Positions 23,621 to 31,580 of a stretch of DNA of 64,000 nucleotides are shown one piece after another. This DNA comes from Algoriphagus sediminis. Lineage in GTDB: Bacteria; Bacteroidota; Bacteroidia; Cytophagales; Cyclobacteriaceae. The stretch covers positions 310,001-374,000 of the forward strand of contig NZ_JAUEPH010000002.1 of assembly GCF_030403435.1 (NCBI RefSeq), written 5' to 3'. Numbering within the stretch: the stretch's first letter is position 1; each line of letters begins with the position of its first letter. The notes beneath the pieces are model-generated. The model saw only the letters and a list, made by a program, of their open reading frames with translations. It was not told the origin of the DNA and did no database searches. Made by a program: the position numbers and the translations under genes.

Positions 23621-24982
23621 TCAGGCTTCGTGCTTTTTTACTTTGATGGAGGTCCCTTCTGTCGAGATCACAATAATCGACTCCCCTTTGTCAATGAATT
23701 CTCCTCGAGAGTAGGCATCATAGATTTCTCCAGCAATCTCAACTTTGCCACTGGGTCTAAGTCTGGAATGGACTATTCCTATTTGCCCCATCAGGGTGTT
23801 TTGGTAAACCGTAGAGGTGTAGCCTTCGGAAGAGTTTTGGGTGTCTGCCAAAGCTATGGCGCTGAATGCCTTCCATTGGTTTACTTTTGGAGTTAACCAA
23901 AAAATTAAACTCACCGCGACTATAGCGGCTAAAATTACGGTCAGTAAAGCGGTAAATAATTCAGCCGATGGAACGTAATCAAAGTTGAAATTCTGGTTCG
24001 GTAGCATCCCCAAAACCAAGCTGGTAAGGATGGCAAGAATACCCAAAATCCCAAATACGCCGAATCCAGGAATGACAAAAATCTCAACCGCCAGAAGTAT
24101 CACCCCGACGATGAACAAGATGATTTCCCAGTTTTCAGCAAGACCGTTTAAGTAGTAAGGAATGAAATAAAGAATCACAGCTAGTATCGAAGCGGCTAGT
24201 GGAAATCCTACCCCAGGAGTTTGAAGTTCAAAATAAATTCCACCAATAATAATCAAGATTAGAAATCCACTCACGGCTGGATTCAGGAAGAAGTTGATCA
24301 CATCTTCCACACCGCTGGGCTCATAAGCCACGACCTCATCCCCGAGTAAGTTTTGACTCGCCAGAATCGCATCAATGCTCTCATATTCACCATCGCAAAA
24401 CCCATATTCCATGGCCTCAGAAACCGAAAAAGTAATCACCGAGCCTTCTTCAGTGATTCCCTCGATAGCTATTTTTTCATCCACCATGGCCTCTGCTATT
24501 TTGGGATCACGTCCCTTTGCCTCTGCTGTGCTCCTCATCATTGACCTCATATAAGACTGATACTTATCTGGTGCAGCGGCACCATCCACACCATTCACCA
24601 CCGTCGCCGCCCCAATACTCGCTCCGGGAGCCATGTATATGCTATCTGTTGCGATGGAAATCAAAGCTCCTGCTGATGCTGCATCCTTATTGATAAAGAC
24701 ATAAATCGGAATTTCTGACTCTAAAATCATCGTTCGAATATCATCAGCATCATTCACTGCACCTCCATAAGTATCCATTTCGATAATTATCAGATCAGCC
24801 TCTATACTTTCCGCTTCTTCTAATGCCAACATCACCCTGCGATTCATTCCGGGATCGATATCTTCATCAATCTTGAATGTCAATATGGTTTTTTGGGTGT
24901 TTGGCGATTCCTGAGCGCTGAGTAGGAAGGAAAACAGCAAAAAAGAAAGTATAGCAAGAGTGACTTTGAGACGCATATTCAT
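23621..24982 (-). CDS. NfeD family membrane-bound serine protease
   Basis: About 453 residues from ATG 24982 (or 24976), which places a signal peptide (LKVTLAILSFLLFSFLLSAQ) at the N-terminus; a start at 25051 would bury it. A ClpP-like protease domain follows (IIEMDTYGGAVNDADDIRT, catalytic Ser in NKDAASAGALISIA, probable general-base Lys in PDKYQSYMRS). Next come several membrane helices (about residues 230-375) and a C-terminal OB-fold NfeD domain (MGQIGIVHSRLRPSGKVEIA). Family members cleave hydrophobic membrane-protein tails and are often paired with stomatin; no stomatin gene is next to it. Confidence 0.9.
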   Translation of the reverse strand: MNMRLKVTLAILSFLLFSFLLSAQESPNTQKTILTFKIDEDIDPGMNRRVMLALEEAESIEADLIIIEMDTYGGAVNDADDIRTMILESEIPIYVFINKDAASAGALISIATDSIYMAPGASIGAATVVNGVDGAAAPDKYQSYMRSMMRSTAEAKGRDPKIAEAMVDEKIAIEGITEEGSVITFSVSEAMEYGFCDGEYESIDAILASQNLLGDEVVAYEPSGVEDVINFFLNPAVSGFLILIIIGGIYFELQTPGVGFPLAASILAVILYFIPYYLNGLAENWEIILFIVGVILLAVEIFVIPGFGVFGILGILAILTSLVLGMLPNQNFNFDYVPSAELFTALLTVILAAIVAVSLIFWLTPKVNQWKAFSAIALADTQNSSEGYTSTVYQNTLMGQIGIVHSRLRPSGKVEIAGEIYDAYSRGEFIDKGESIIVISTEGTSIKVKKHEA

Positions 24983-25169
24983 CGGATGATTACTGGAATT
25001 CAATATACGAAAAGGCTTAGTTTTTTGATCTATTTTGAAGGAAAGCCACACAATGGAGCAATATTTTAAAAAAAGCTAATCCCTGTACTTTCTAGCATAA
25101 TTCTTGCAAATTTGAACTTTGCTGAAATCATCGCCTGAAGGCGAAACCAACTACAAAATTCCAAAAAAT

Positions 25170-26351
25170 ATGTTATCTGGATTTAAGAAAAATTTTATCC
25201 TAACCCTTTTCATTTCACTTGCTTCTAGCCTTGTTTTAGCTAATGAGAACTTTGCTCCTGATTCGGTAGGAGTGCTTAAAGAAAATGGAAACTCTTACAT
25301 CCTTCATGAAGTGGAGCCAAAAGAAACGCTTTTTGGGATTTCCAGAAGATATCAGACTCCGGTTGGGGATATTGTGGATTCCAATGCTGAATTGAAAGCC
25401 GGACTTAAGATTGGTCAGACTATTAAAGTTCCATTTATTCCTCAAGAGGCCCTTCCTGAAGGCGCTAAGCTGCATAAGGTGGGTGCCGGAGAAACCTTAT
25501 TTTCTATTTCAAAAGCCTACGAGGTAACCGTAGATGACATAAAAGAGTGGAACGGACTTCTTGGAAATGACTTGAGTATTGGGCAAGGATTGATTATCAA
25601 AGATGTGGCTCCTGTAGTGGAAGAAACCCCAGAACCTGCAGTGGCTGCCGTAGCCAGCACAACAGTTGAGGTATCAAAACCAGAAGCTGTAAAAGAAACT
25701 CCGGTAGCTTCCAAGGAAGCAACAAAAAAGGAAGCGGTAAAGGAAAGTGCCGAGATTGCAGTAGAAGCATCGGTGAACGATGAAAGTGAGGTTGCTGAAG
25801 CAAAAGTTGAAAATCAAACCCCGTTAGTACCTGGAGACTGGCAATCCCATACCGTGCAATCGGGTGAAACCCTCTTTTCCATAGCCAACCAATACAATGC
25901 AAGGGTGGAGGATTTAATTTCCTGGAATGCGCTTAGCTCAAATAACCTTACTCAAGGTCAGGTCCTTAAGGTGGGTAGGGGACCGATTCAAGAATCAACC
26001 GTCCCAGTTTATGGTACACCAAGAGTCGTAAGTAATGCCGAGGAGGCTTTTACTGGATCCGATGTGAATGTGAGTTCTGGTGGCTTTAAAAACATCAAGG
26101 AGACTGGGCAGGCAGAATTGATTGTAGGGACTGGTTCTCATAAGAAATATTTGGTGCTACACCGAACAGCACCTATCGGGACTATCATGAGAGTAAAAAA
26201 TGAAGAGAACGATGTCACGATTTTCGCCAGAGTGGTTGGCGCCTTACCTGAAACTGGTGATAATGAAAAGCTTGTGATAAAGCTTTCTCAGGCGGCTTTT
26301 GATCAGCTGAAAGCAGTGAATTCGAGATTTCCTGTTGAAATAATGTATTAG
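25170..26351 (+). CDS. Secreted LysM-repeat protein
   Basis: About 393 residues from ATG 25170, which gives a signal peptide (KKNFILTLFISLASSLVLAN); an upstream in-frame start at 25119 would hide it. Three LysM domains are visible: HEVEPKETLFGISRRYQTPV, HKVGAGETLFSISKAYEVTV and HTVQSGETLFSIANQYNARV, each followed by the I-G/T-Q-x-hydrophobic end. A Glu/Ala/Val-rich linker separates the second and third. The C-terminal ~110 residues (YLVLHRTAPIGTIMRVKNEE) look like a RlpA/DPBB-like domain. It probably binds peptidoglycan in the periplasm. Confidence 0.88.
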   Translation: MLSGFKKNFILTLFISLASSLVLANENFAPDSVGVLKENGNSYILHEVEPKETLFGISRRYQTPVGDIVDSNAELKAGLKIGQTIKVPFIPQEALPEGAKLHKVGAGETLFSISKAYEVTVDDIKEWNGLLGNDLSIGQGLIIKDVAPVVEETPEPAVAAVASTTVEVSKPEAVKETPVASKEATKKEAVKESAEIAVEASVNDESEVAEAKVENQTPLVPGDWQSHTVQSGETLFSIANQYNARVEDLISWNALSSNNLTQGQVLKVGRGPIQESTVPVYGTPRVVSNAEEAFTGSDVNVSSGGFKNIKETGQAELIVGTGSHKKYLVLHRTAPIGTIMRVKNEENDVTIFARVVGALPETGDNEKLVIKLSQAAFDQLKAVNSRFPVEIMY

Positions 26352-26391
26352 ACCGGGTTTCTTTAATTCCGGTTTACTTAGTAGATGCACC

Positions 26392-26422
26392 TTTGATTAT
26401 GGCTGAAAGCATCTTACTTTTG
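26392..26422 (+). promoter_or_regulatory. Bacteroidota-type promoter for the 26439 gene
   Basis: TTTG at 26392-26395, a 19-base spacer, then TACTTTTG at 26415-26422, an exact match to TAnnTTTG. The start codon lies 16 bases after the -7 box. This is the best-formed promoter in the window. Confidence 0.65.
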
Positions 26423-26438
26423 TAATAGAAACTAGGCC

Positions 26439-26993
26439 ATGAATAAAGTACAACTCATCTTTCACCACATTTTCAGATTTGTCTGGAACTTGATTTTCAT
26501 CATTTGTTATCCTGTTCTAGCCACTTTTGGGTTGCTTTTCGTAGGCCTGACCTATTTGTTTTCTTTACTATCTCGTATTCTGACCAGAATCAAACCAGAG
26601 GGTAAAAGAGTGGTCATCAAGGATACGGTATGGGAGCCTTTGCCACATACTGAAGATTTACTGGAAGCTAAGCTGGAAAAGCAAATCATGTTTGGACCGT
26701 CTGGGTTTCGAATCAGAAGAAAGGATGGCGTTCCAACGATTCTTAGTGATTTCATCTTCGGAAAGAAAGTTCGTGTGATGGAAGAGGGGTTGATTTTGGA
26801 GAAGTGGAATACCACTGAATCCAAAGATTTACCTGATTTTGACATCTGTCTTTATGACCCCGACCAAGACTCCTTACGCTCCCTCACCCAGATGAAATGT
26901 TTTGACTGGCATGTTTCTGAGCGCATCGATAATGAGCTCATGTTTAAGTGGTTTGACGGGACCCAAGGCGGAGAGGTGAAAGTTGCGCTTTAA
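26439..26993 (+). CDS. Conserved protein with N-terminal membrane anchor
   Basis: A 184-residue protein with one or two N-terminal hydrophobic segments (FVWNLIFIICYPVLATFGLL, FVGLTYLFSLLSRIL), then a soluble basic-acidic domain of about 130 residues (IMFGPSGFRIRRKDGVPTIL, CLYDPDQDSLRSLTQMKCFD). I do not recognise a named family. Its stop overlaps the next start (TAATG), so it is co-transcribed with the TIGR02757-type gene and preceded by a good promoter. Confidence 0.7.
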   Translation: MNKVQLIFHHIFRFVWNLIFIICYPVLATFGLLFVGLTYLFSLLSRILTRIKPEGKRVVIKDTVWEPLPHTEDLLEAKLEKQIMFGPSGFRIRRKDGVPTILSDFIFGKKVRVMEEGLILEKWNTTESKDLPDFDICLYDPDQDSLRSLTQMKCFDWHVSERIDNELMFKWFDGTQGGEVKVAL

Positions 26994-27757
26994 TGAGCGA
27001 TCTGAAAGATTTCCTTGACAGCAAAGTTGAGGAGTACAACCAACCGGGATTTATTCCTTTAGATCCTATTTCCATTCCTCATGAATACAGTAAAAAGCAG
27101 GATATCGAAATCACTGCTTTTTTTGCTGCGGTTTTGGCCTGGGGCCAAAGAAAAACTATCATAAACAAGTGTCATGAGCTTTTTGAATTAATGGACAATG
27201 CTCCTCATGACTTTTTGATTAACCATCAGGACTCCGATTTAAAGGTATTTTTAAATTTCAAACATAGAACCTTTAATGCCACAGATACTCTCTATTTTAT
27301 AGAGTTCTTGAGTAAGTTTTACAAGGAACATAGCTCTATGGAGGAGGCTTTTTTGACCAAGTCATCTGGAGAAATAACTATGGAAACCCGACTTATCTCT
27401 TTCCATCAACTTTTCTTTTCAGATCCCGATGCACCACAAAGGACACGAAAGCACATTGCAACTCCAGCCAGAAAGTCAGTCTGTAAACGACTAAACATGT
27501 TCCTGAGGTGGATGGTCCGAAAGGATAATAAGGGAGTAGATTTTGGACTTTGGTCTAAAATCAGTCCTTCCACATTGATCTGTCCCTGTGATTTGCATGT
27601 GGATCGAGTGGCTAGAAAACTAGGTCTGATCACAAGAAAACAAACCGATTGGCTTACTGCTCTTGAACTCACAGAAAGGCTGAAGGAAATGGATCCTTCA
27701 GACCCCGTGAAGTATGACTTCGCGCTTTTTGGACTTGGGGTTGAGGAGAAATTCTAG
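26993..27757 (+). CDS. TIGR02757 (DUF2400) family protein
   Basis: A 254-residue conserved protein. Recognisable family segments are FIPLDPISIPHEY, AAVLAWGQRKTIINKCHELF, FKHRTFNATDTLYFIEFL, MFLRWMVRKDNKGVDFGLWS and CPCDLHVDRVARKLGLITRK. The helical arrangement and the HVDRVARKLG segment recall the helix-hairpin-helix DNA glycosylase fold, but activity has not been shown to my knowledge. It is translationally coupled to the gene before it, and its TAG stop shares CTAG with the converging ATP-grasp gene. Confidence 0.88.
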   Translation: MSDLKDFLDSKVEEYNQPGFIPLDPISIPHEYSKKQDIEITAFFAAVLAWGQRKTIINKCHELFELMDNAPHDFLINHQDSDLKVFLNFKHRTFNATDTLYFIEFLSKFYKEHSSMEEAFLTKSSGEITMETRLISFHQLFFSDPDAPQRTRKHIATPARKSVCKRLNMFLRWMVRKDNKGVDFGLWSKISPSTLICPCDLHVDRVARKLGLITRKQTDWLTALELTERLKEMDPSDPVKYDFALFGLGVEEKF

Positions 27758-28971
27758 TGAAACTTCTTCACTTCAGGGGCGTTTGCTACTGCTGCAATTC
27801 CTTCTCCTAATCGCTTGGCGTAGTCATCCAATAAATCTCTGACCCTTTGGTGATTATCTGATTTCACGATAAGTCCGGCGTGATACTCAAGAGGAACTCT
27901 AAAGCATACCTCAGGATCATCAAATCCGCTTAAATCCGGGTGCTCATGAGAAGAAAGAGTAAGTACTATTCCCGCATAGCCTTTTTTGACTTTTGGTAGT
28001 TTGTATTTCTTATCCTTGGCTAGTGAATCTTCGATTTTTGCCCATTCAGCCCAAAGGTTAACATTGGTCGCTGAAGCCACCATTTCGGCTAAGTGTGCAC
28101 CTCCAACCCTTGATGAGGTCTCCAGAAAATAAATCTTTCCGGTTTTTTTACTTTTGATGAATTCTGTGTGAGTGGCTCCGGATTTCATTCCAAATGCCTT
28201 CATCACCTGCTTATTGGACTTTCTGATTTCTAAGTCATCTTCAGAGCCATATTCTACATTCGCGCTTCGGAAAATTCCACCACCCTGAGAAATTTCCATT
28301 GGAGTGGCCAAATATCTGGAAACTGTGCAGAATAAAACTTTACCTTCCAAAATCAATCCGTCAGCGTGATAAACATCTCCTGGCTCAAATTTTTCCACTA
28401 AATAGTAAAGTCGATTTTCACCAAGCCCATGAATATGATTCCATAAGGACTCCTTATCGTGGACTTTAATTATTCCATGCGCAGAAGCCTCAGATCTTGG
28501 TTTTAAAACCCATGGAGCAGGTACATGATCTGCGAATTGGTTGATGTCGTCATCATTAAAGAGCGGTGCAAAATCCGGAACGTTGATGCCTTCATCATGG
28601 GCTTTAATTCGCATTGCAAGTTTGTCTCTGAAGAAGCGTCCTGTAGTTTGGCCCATACCTGGGATTCTTAGGTTCTCCCTTAAGAAAGTGGCCTTTTCCA
28701 CATCGTAATCATCGAGCGCTACAATACTATCGATCTTATTATCCTTCATCAATCCACCAACCCCTTTCAAAAGGGTATCCAGATTCCAGTCCAGATCTTG
28801 ACCAGGCATATAAAACACCTCATCAATATGGTCAAACGGCCAGGGCTTGTCCTTTAATTGCTCACTCGTCACTAAAAACACCTTGTTTCCCTGCTCTTTT
28901 AGGGAAATCAAAAAGTCACTTCCTTTGAAATAATTGGAAATGCAAAGAAAAGTAGAAGGATTACTGTTCAT
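27754..28971 (-). CDS. ATP-grasp domain protein
   Basis: A 405-residue ATP-grasp enzyme. A Rossmann-like pre-ATP-grasp domain occupies about the first 110 residues. The central and C-terminal ATP-binding parts follow, with APWVLKPRSEASAHGIIKVH (ATP lysine and glycine loop), YLVEKFEPGDVYHADGLILE and YFLETSSRVGGAHLAEMVAS (metal-binding Glu and Arg). It resembles carbamoyl-phosphate synthase-like and biotin carboxylase-like ligases that join a carboxylate to an amine. The substrate is unknown. It overlaps the leucyl aminopeptidase gene by 11 bases, so peptide or amino acid ligation would be a reasonable guess. Confidence 0.85.
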   Translation of the reverse strand: MNSNPSTFLCISNYFKGSDFLISLKEQGNKVFLVTSEQLKDKPWPFDHIDEVFYMPGQDLDWNLDTLLKGVGGLMKDNKIDSIVALDDYDVEKATFLRENLRIPGMGQTTGRFFRDKLAMRIKAHDEGINVPDFAPLFNDDDINQFADHVPAPWVLKPRSEASAHGIIKVHDKESLWNHIHGLGENRLYYLVEKFEPGDVYHADGLILEGKVLFCTVSRYLATPMEISQGGGIFRSANVEYGSEDDLEIRKSNKQVMKAFGMKSGATHTEFIKSKKTGKIYFLETSSRVGGAHLAEMVASATNVNLWAEWAKIEDSLAKDKKYKLPKVKKGYAGIVLTLSSHEHPDLSGFDDPEVCFRVPLEYHAGLIVKSDNHQRVRDLLDDYAKRLGEGIAAVANAPEVKKFH

Positions 28972-30379
28972 GATTCAATTCGTTTTCTATGAATTTAAGT
29001 AATAATTGAACGCCAAAGGCAGTTCCGGTTTTGCTCTTTGAAAAATCACTGTCTCCATAAGCAACACCTGCTATATCCATATGAGCCCAAGAAGGGTGAT
29101 TATCCGTGAATGCTTCGAGGAATTTTGCCGCTGTAATCGCTCCGGCGATTGGTTTGCCATGGTAGTTTTTGATATCGGCGATATCACTATCCATTTCTTT
29201 ACCATACTCATCCCAGAGTGGCAGCGGCCAAAGCTTATCTTCGCTTTGTTCTGATGCCAATCTCAGCTTTTTCTCCAGTTCATTGTTTTTCGTAAATAGA
29301 GCTCCACAGGCATATCCAAAAGTTCCTACGCTGCTACCAGTCAGGGTGGCGAAATCAAGAATTTTTTCCGGAGAAAAGTTTTTATTCATGTAAGAAAGCC
29401 CATCCGCTAAAATTAATCTTCCTTCAGCATCAGTATCGATCACTTCAATGCTTAGACCTGAAAAACTGGAAATCACTTCACTGGGCAGGAATGCGTCCCG
29501 ACTCACGGCATTTTCCACAGCAGGAACGATGGTAGTAAGCCTAATGGGAAGCTTAAGATCGGCAATCATTTTCGTTGCTGCCAATACAGCAGCAGCTCCA
29601 CCCATATCTGACTTCATATGATGCATTCCTTGAGTTTTTATACTCAAACCACCTGTGTCAAAAGTTACGCCTTTGCCTACCAAACCAAGGTGAGCTTTAG
29701 CATCTTTAGGATGGTAATCAATAATGATGAATTTCGATGGTTTACCGCTTCCTTGGCCTACCGAGAGAAATGCATCTAAACCTTCCTCTTTGGCTTTTTT
29801 CTCATCAAAAACCTGAACACTGAGATTTTCCAATCCCTTAAGACGCAAAGCCCAGTCTGCCAGATATTCAGGAGTCTTCACCGAAGGAGGAAGATCTACA
29901 AGTTTCATAGCTTCCATCATTGAACCTGAAATTATTTCTGACTTCTTGATTGTAGATTCTAGTTCATCCAGGTTAGCATCTACTTTTACCAAAAGGTCGG
30001 TGAAAGAGTTTTTTCGCTCCTTTCTATAAAAATCCGCATGATACCCTCCAAGTTGAAAGCCAATCAACGCATTTATTACTTGTTCTTCATTCAGCTCCCC
30101 TAAAAAGGAAATAGAGCAATCAGAATCAAATTTATCCGCACTCTTGGAGAGTAGTTTTCTGAAACTGTTTTGAATGGATTTTGGACTTTTCCCCTCACCA
30201 AGACCTATATACCCTAACAGTTTTCCATCCTTTTCCGTCCAATAAACAGAGTCCTTTTTGGCGTCAAAAAGTTTATTGGAAAGCTTAGGGAAATCGCTGC
30301 TTAGCTTTTCCAGATCTTTTTCTAAAACAGCAATTATTTGTGTGGCTGAGCCTGTTGCTTTCGCTGAAATTATATTCAT
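28961..30379 (-). CDS. M17 leucyl aminopeptidase
   Basis: A 472-residue cytosol aminopeptidase. The C-terminal catalytic domain shows GLVGKGVTFDTGGLSIK (Lys and Asp metal ligands), MKSDMGGAAAVLAA, and the M17 signature DTDAEGRLILADGLSY with the Asp/Glu ligands and catalytic Arg. The N-terminal ~150 residues are the usual variable regulatory domain. It removes N-terminal residues from peptides in the cytoplasm (EC 3.4.11.1 or related). It lies one base after the esterase gene and overlaps the ATP-grasp gene, forming a three-gene run. Confidence 0.93.
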   Translation of the reverse strand: MNIISAKATGSATQIIAVLEKDLEKLSSDFPKLSNKLFDAKKDSVYWTEKDGKLLGYIGLGEGKSPKSIQNSFRKLLSKSADKFDSDCSISFLGELNEEQVINALIGFQLGGYHADFYRKERKNSFTDLLVKVDANLDELESTIKKSEIISGSMMEAMKLVDLPPSVKTPEYLADWALRLKGLENLSVQVFDEKKAKEEGLDAFLSVGQGSGKPSKFIIIDYHPKDAKAHLGLVGKGVTFDTGGLSIKTQGMHHMKSDMGGAAAVLAATKMIADLKLPIRLTTIVPAVENAVSRDAFLPSEVISSFSGLSIEVIDTDAEGRLILADGLSYMNKNFSPEKILDFATLTGSSVGTFGYACGALFTKNNELEKKLRLASEQSEDKLWPLPLWDEYGKEMDSDIADIKNYHGKPIAGAITAAKFLEAFTDNHPSWAHMDIAGVAYGDSDFSKSKTGTAFGVQLLLKFIENELNHEQ

Positions 30380-30380
30380 T

Positions 30381-31505
30381 CTAGTTTTCTTTATTGCTGT
30401 AAAAAAGCCACTCTATGGCCTTTGGAAACTCGTCGCTCCAGTAGGTTTCGGAATGTTTCCCCTCTGGATTAATACTTAAATGAACCTTCATGTTTCCATG
30501 AAGTGCATCCCTTTTCATGAGTTTCTTCTGAAGTTTATTTACATGTTTCACCATGTCAGCACTTTCGTCTCCGCCCGCATAGATATAGATTCTGGTTTCC
30601 ATGGGATCAAAAAGGTCCAGAAAACCCAGTTTAATCTTGGGTAACACCCAAAGGGACGGGGAGAAAATCATCAGCTTACCAAAGACTTCAGGATACATGA
30701 TTCCCGAGAAAATACTCACCAAACCACCCATTGAGCTCCCACCAATTCCGGTAAATTCTCTTTCGGGTTTTGTGCGATAGGTTTCATCCACAAAATGCTT
30801 CAGGGTATCCGCGACAAATCGAATGTATTGCTTTCCACTTCCCGAGCCGAGTACAGTTTTTCCTACATTATATTCTTCCAGTCTATCGTCTTCACCGTGT
30901 TCCACAGCGATCACGATAATTTTTCCGATCCCATAATCTGACATTACAGCTAGCTTTTTATCTATTTGCCAGTTTCCAAACTCTGCCTTCTCATTGAAAA
31001 GATTTTGGGCATCCTGAAGATAAAGCACAGGATAACGCTCGTTACTTGTATCGTAGTCATGCGGGAGTAGGGACCAAACTCTGCGCTTTTTATTCAATTG
31101 AGGAATTTCAAACTCCTCTGAAAGAAGGTGGATTTGGGGAAGCTGACTGGGGCGATATGGAAGCCAATTTTTACGCCATTTTGGGACTCTCTCCTTACGT
31201 ATTGGCTGTTCGTCATTCCAGATACGATTAGGGGTTTTATTTCCATAACGGTCGATCTCCACCTCCGACCAATCTCCTTTGGTGAATTTGTAAATCAATT
31301 CACCCTTAAAGGCTTCTTCGTCAGGAAAAATGAACTCGTATTTTCCTTTGGAAATCTTGTTCATTTTAAACCTGTGATCTTGAGTCACCCAATTATTGAA
31401 ATTCCCTGCCAAATAAACCGGACGAGCATCATCATCAGGAGTGGTAAGCTCGATGGTTCTTGTTTTAATTTGGGTGGAATTAGGCTTTTTTACTTCGGTT
31501 TTCAT
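30381..31505 (-). CDS. Esterase with N-terminal glycogen-recognition-like (CBM48) domain
   Basis: About 374 residues from ATG 31505 (a start at 31526 adds seven residues). Residues about 20-100 form an E-set/CBM48-like domain (VYLAGNFNNWVTQDHRFKMN, KYEFIFPDEEAFKGELIYKF). The rest is a putative esterase of the Esterase_D/Fes type, with VLYLQDAQNLFNE, the nucleophile in GIGGSSMGGLVSIF (GxSxG) and a late His in GKHSETYW. Related enzymes cut acylated sugars or siderophore esters; the sequence does not say which. No signal peptide is seen. Confidence 0.86.
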   Translation of the reverse strand: MKTEVKKPNSTQIKTRTIELTTPDDDARPVYLAGNFNNWVTQDHRFKMNKISKGKYEFIFPDEEAFKGELIYKFTKGDWSEVEIDRYGNKTPNRIWNDEQPIRKERVPKWRKNWLPYRPSQLPQIHLLSEEFEIPQLNKKRRVWSLLPHDYDTSNERYPVLYLQDAQNLFNEKAEFGNWQIDKKLAVMSDYGIGKIIVIAVEHGEDDRLEEYNVGKTVLGSGSGKQYIRFVADTLKHFVDETYRTKPEREFTGIGGSSMGGLVSIFSGIMYPEVFGKLMIFSPSLWVLPKIKLGFLDLFDPMETRIYIYAGGDESADMVKHVNKLQKKLMKRDALHGNMKVHLSINPEGKHSETYWSDEFPKAIEWLFYSNKEN

Positions 31506-31580
31506 TAGGCAATGGAGGTTTTTCACCTCTCCGGCAAAGGTACACTTTGTTGGGAAATCCTTCTATTTTCTAAACCTATT

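Noticed and set aside
26353-26375. Rho-independent terminator after the LysM gene
   Set aside because: ACCGG and CCGGT can pair across a long loop, but there is no T run after the stem; support is too weak to list.
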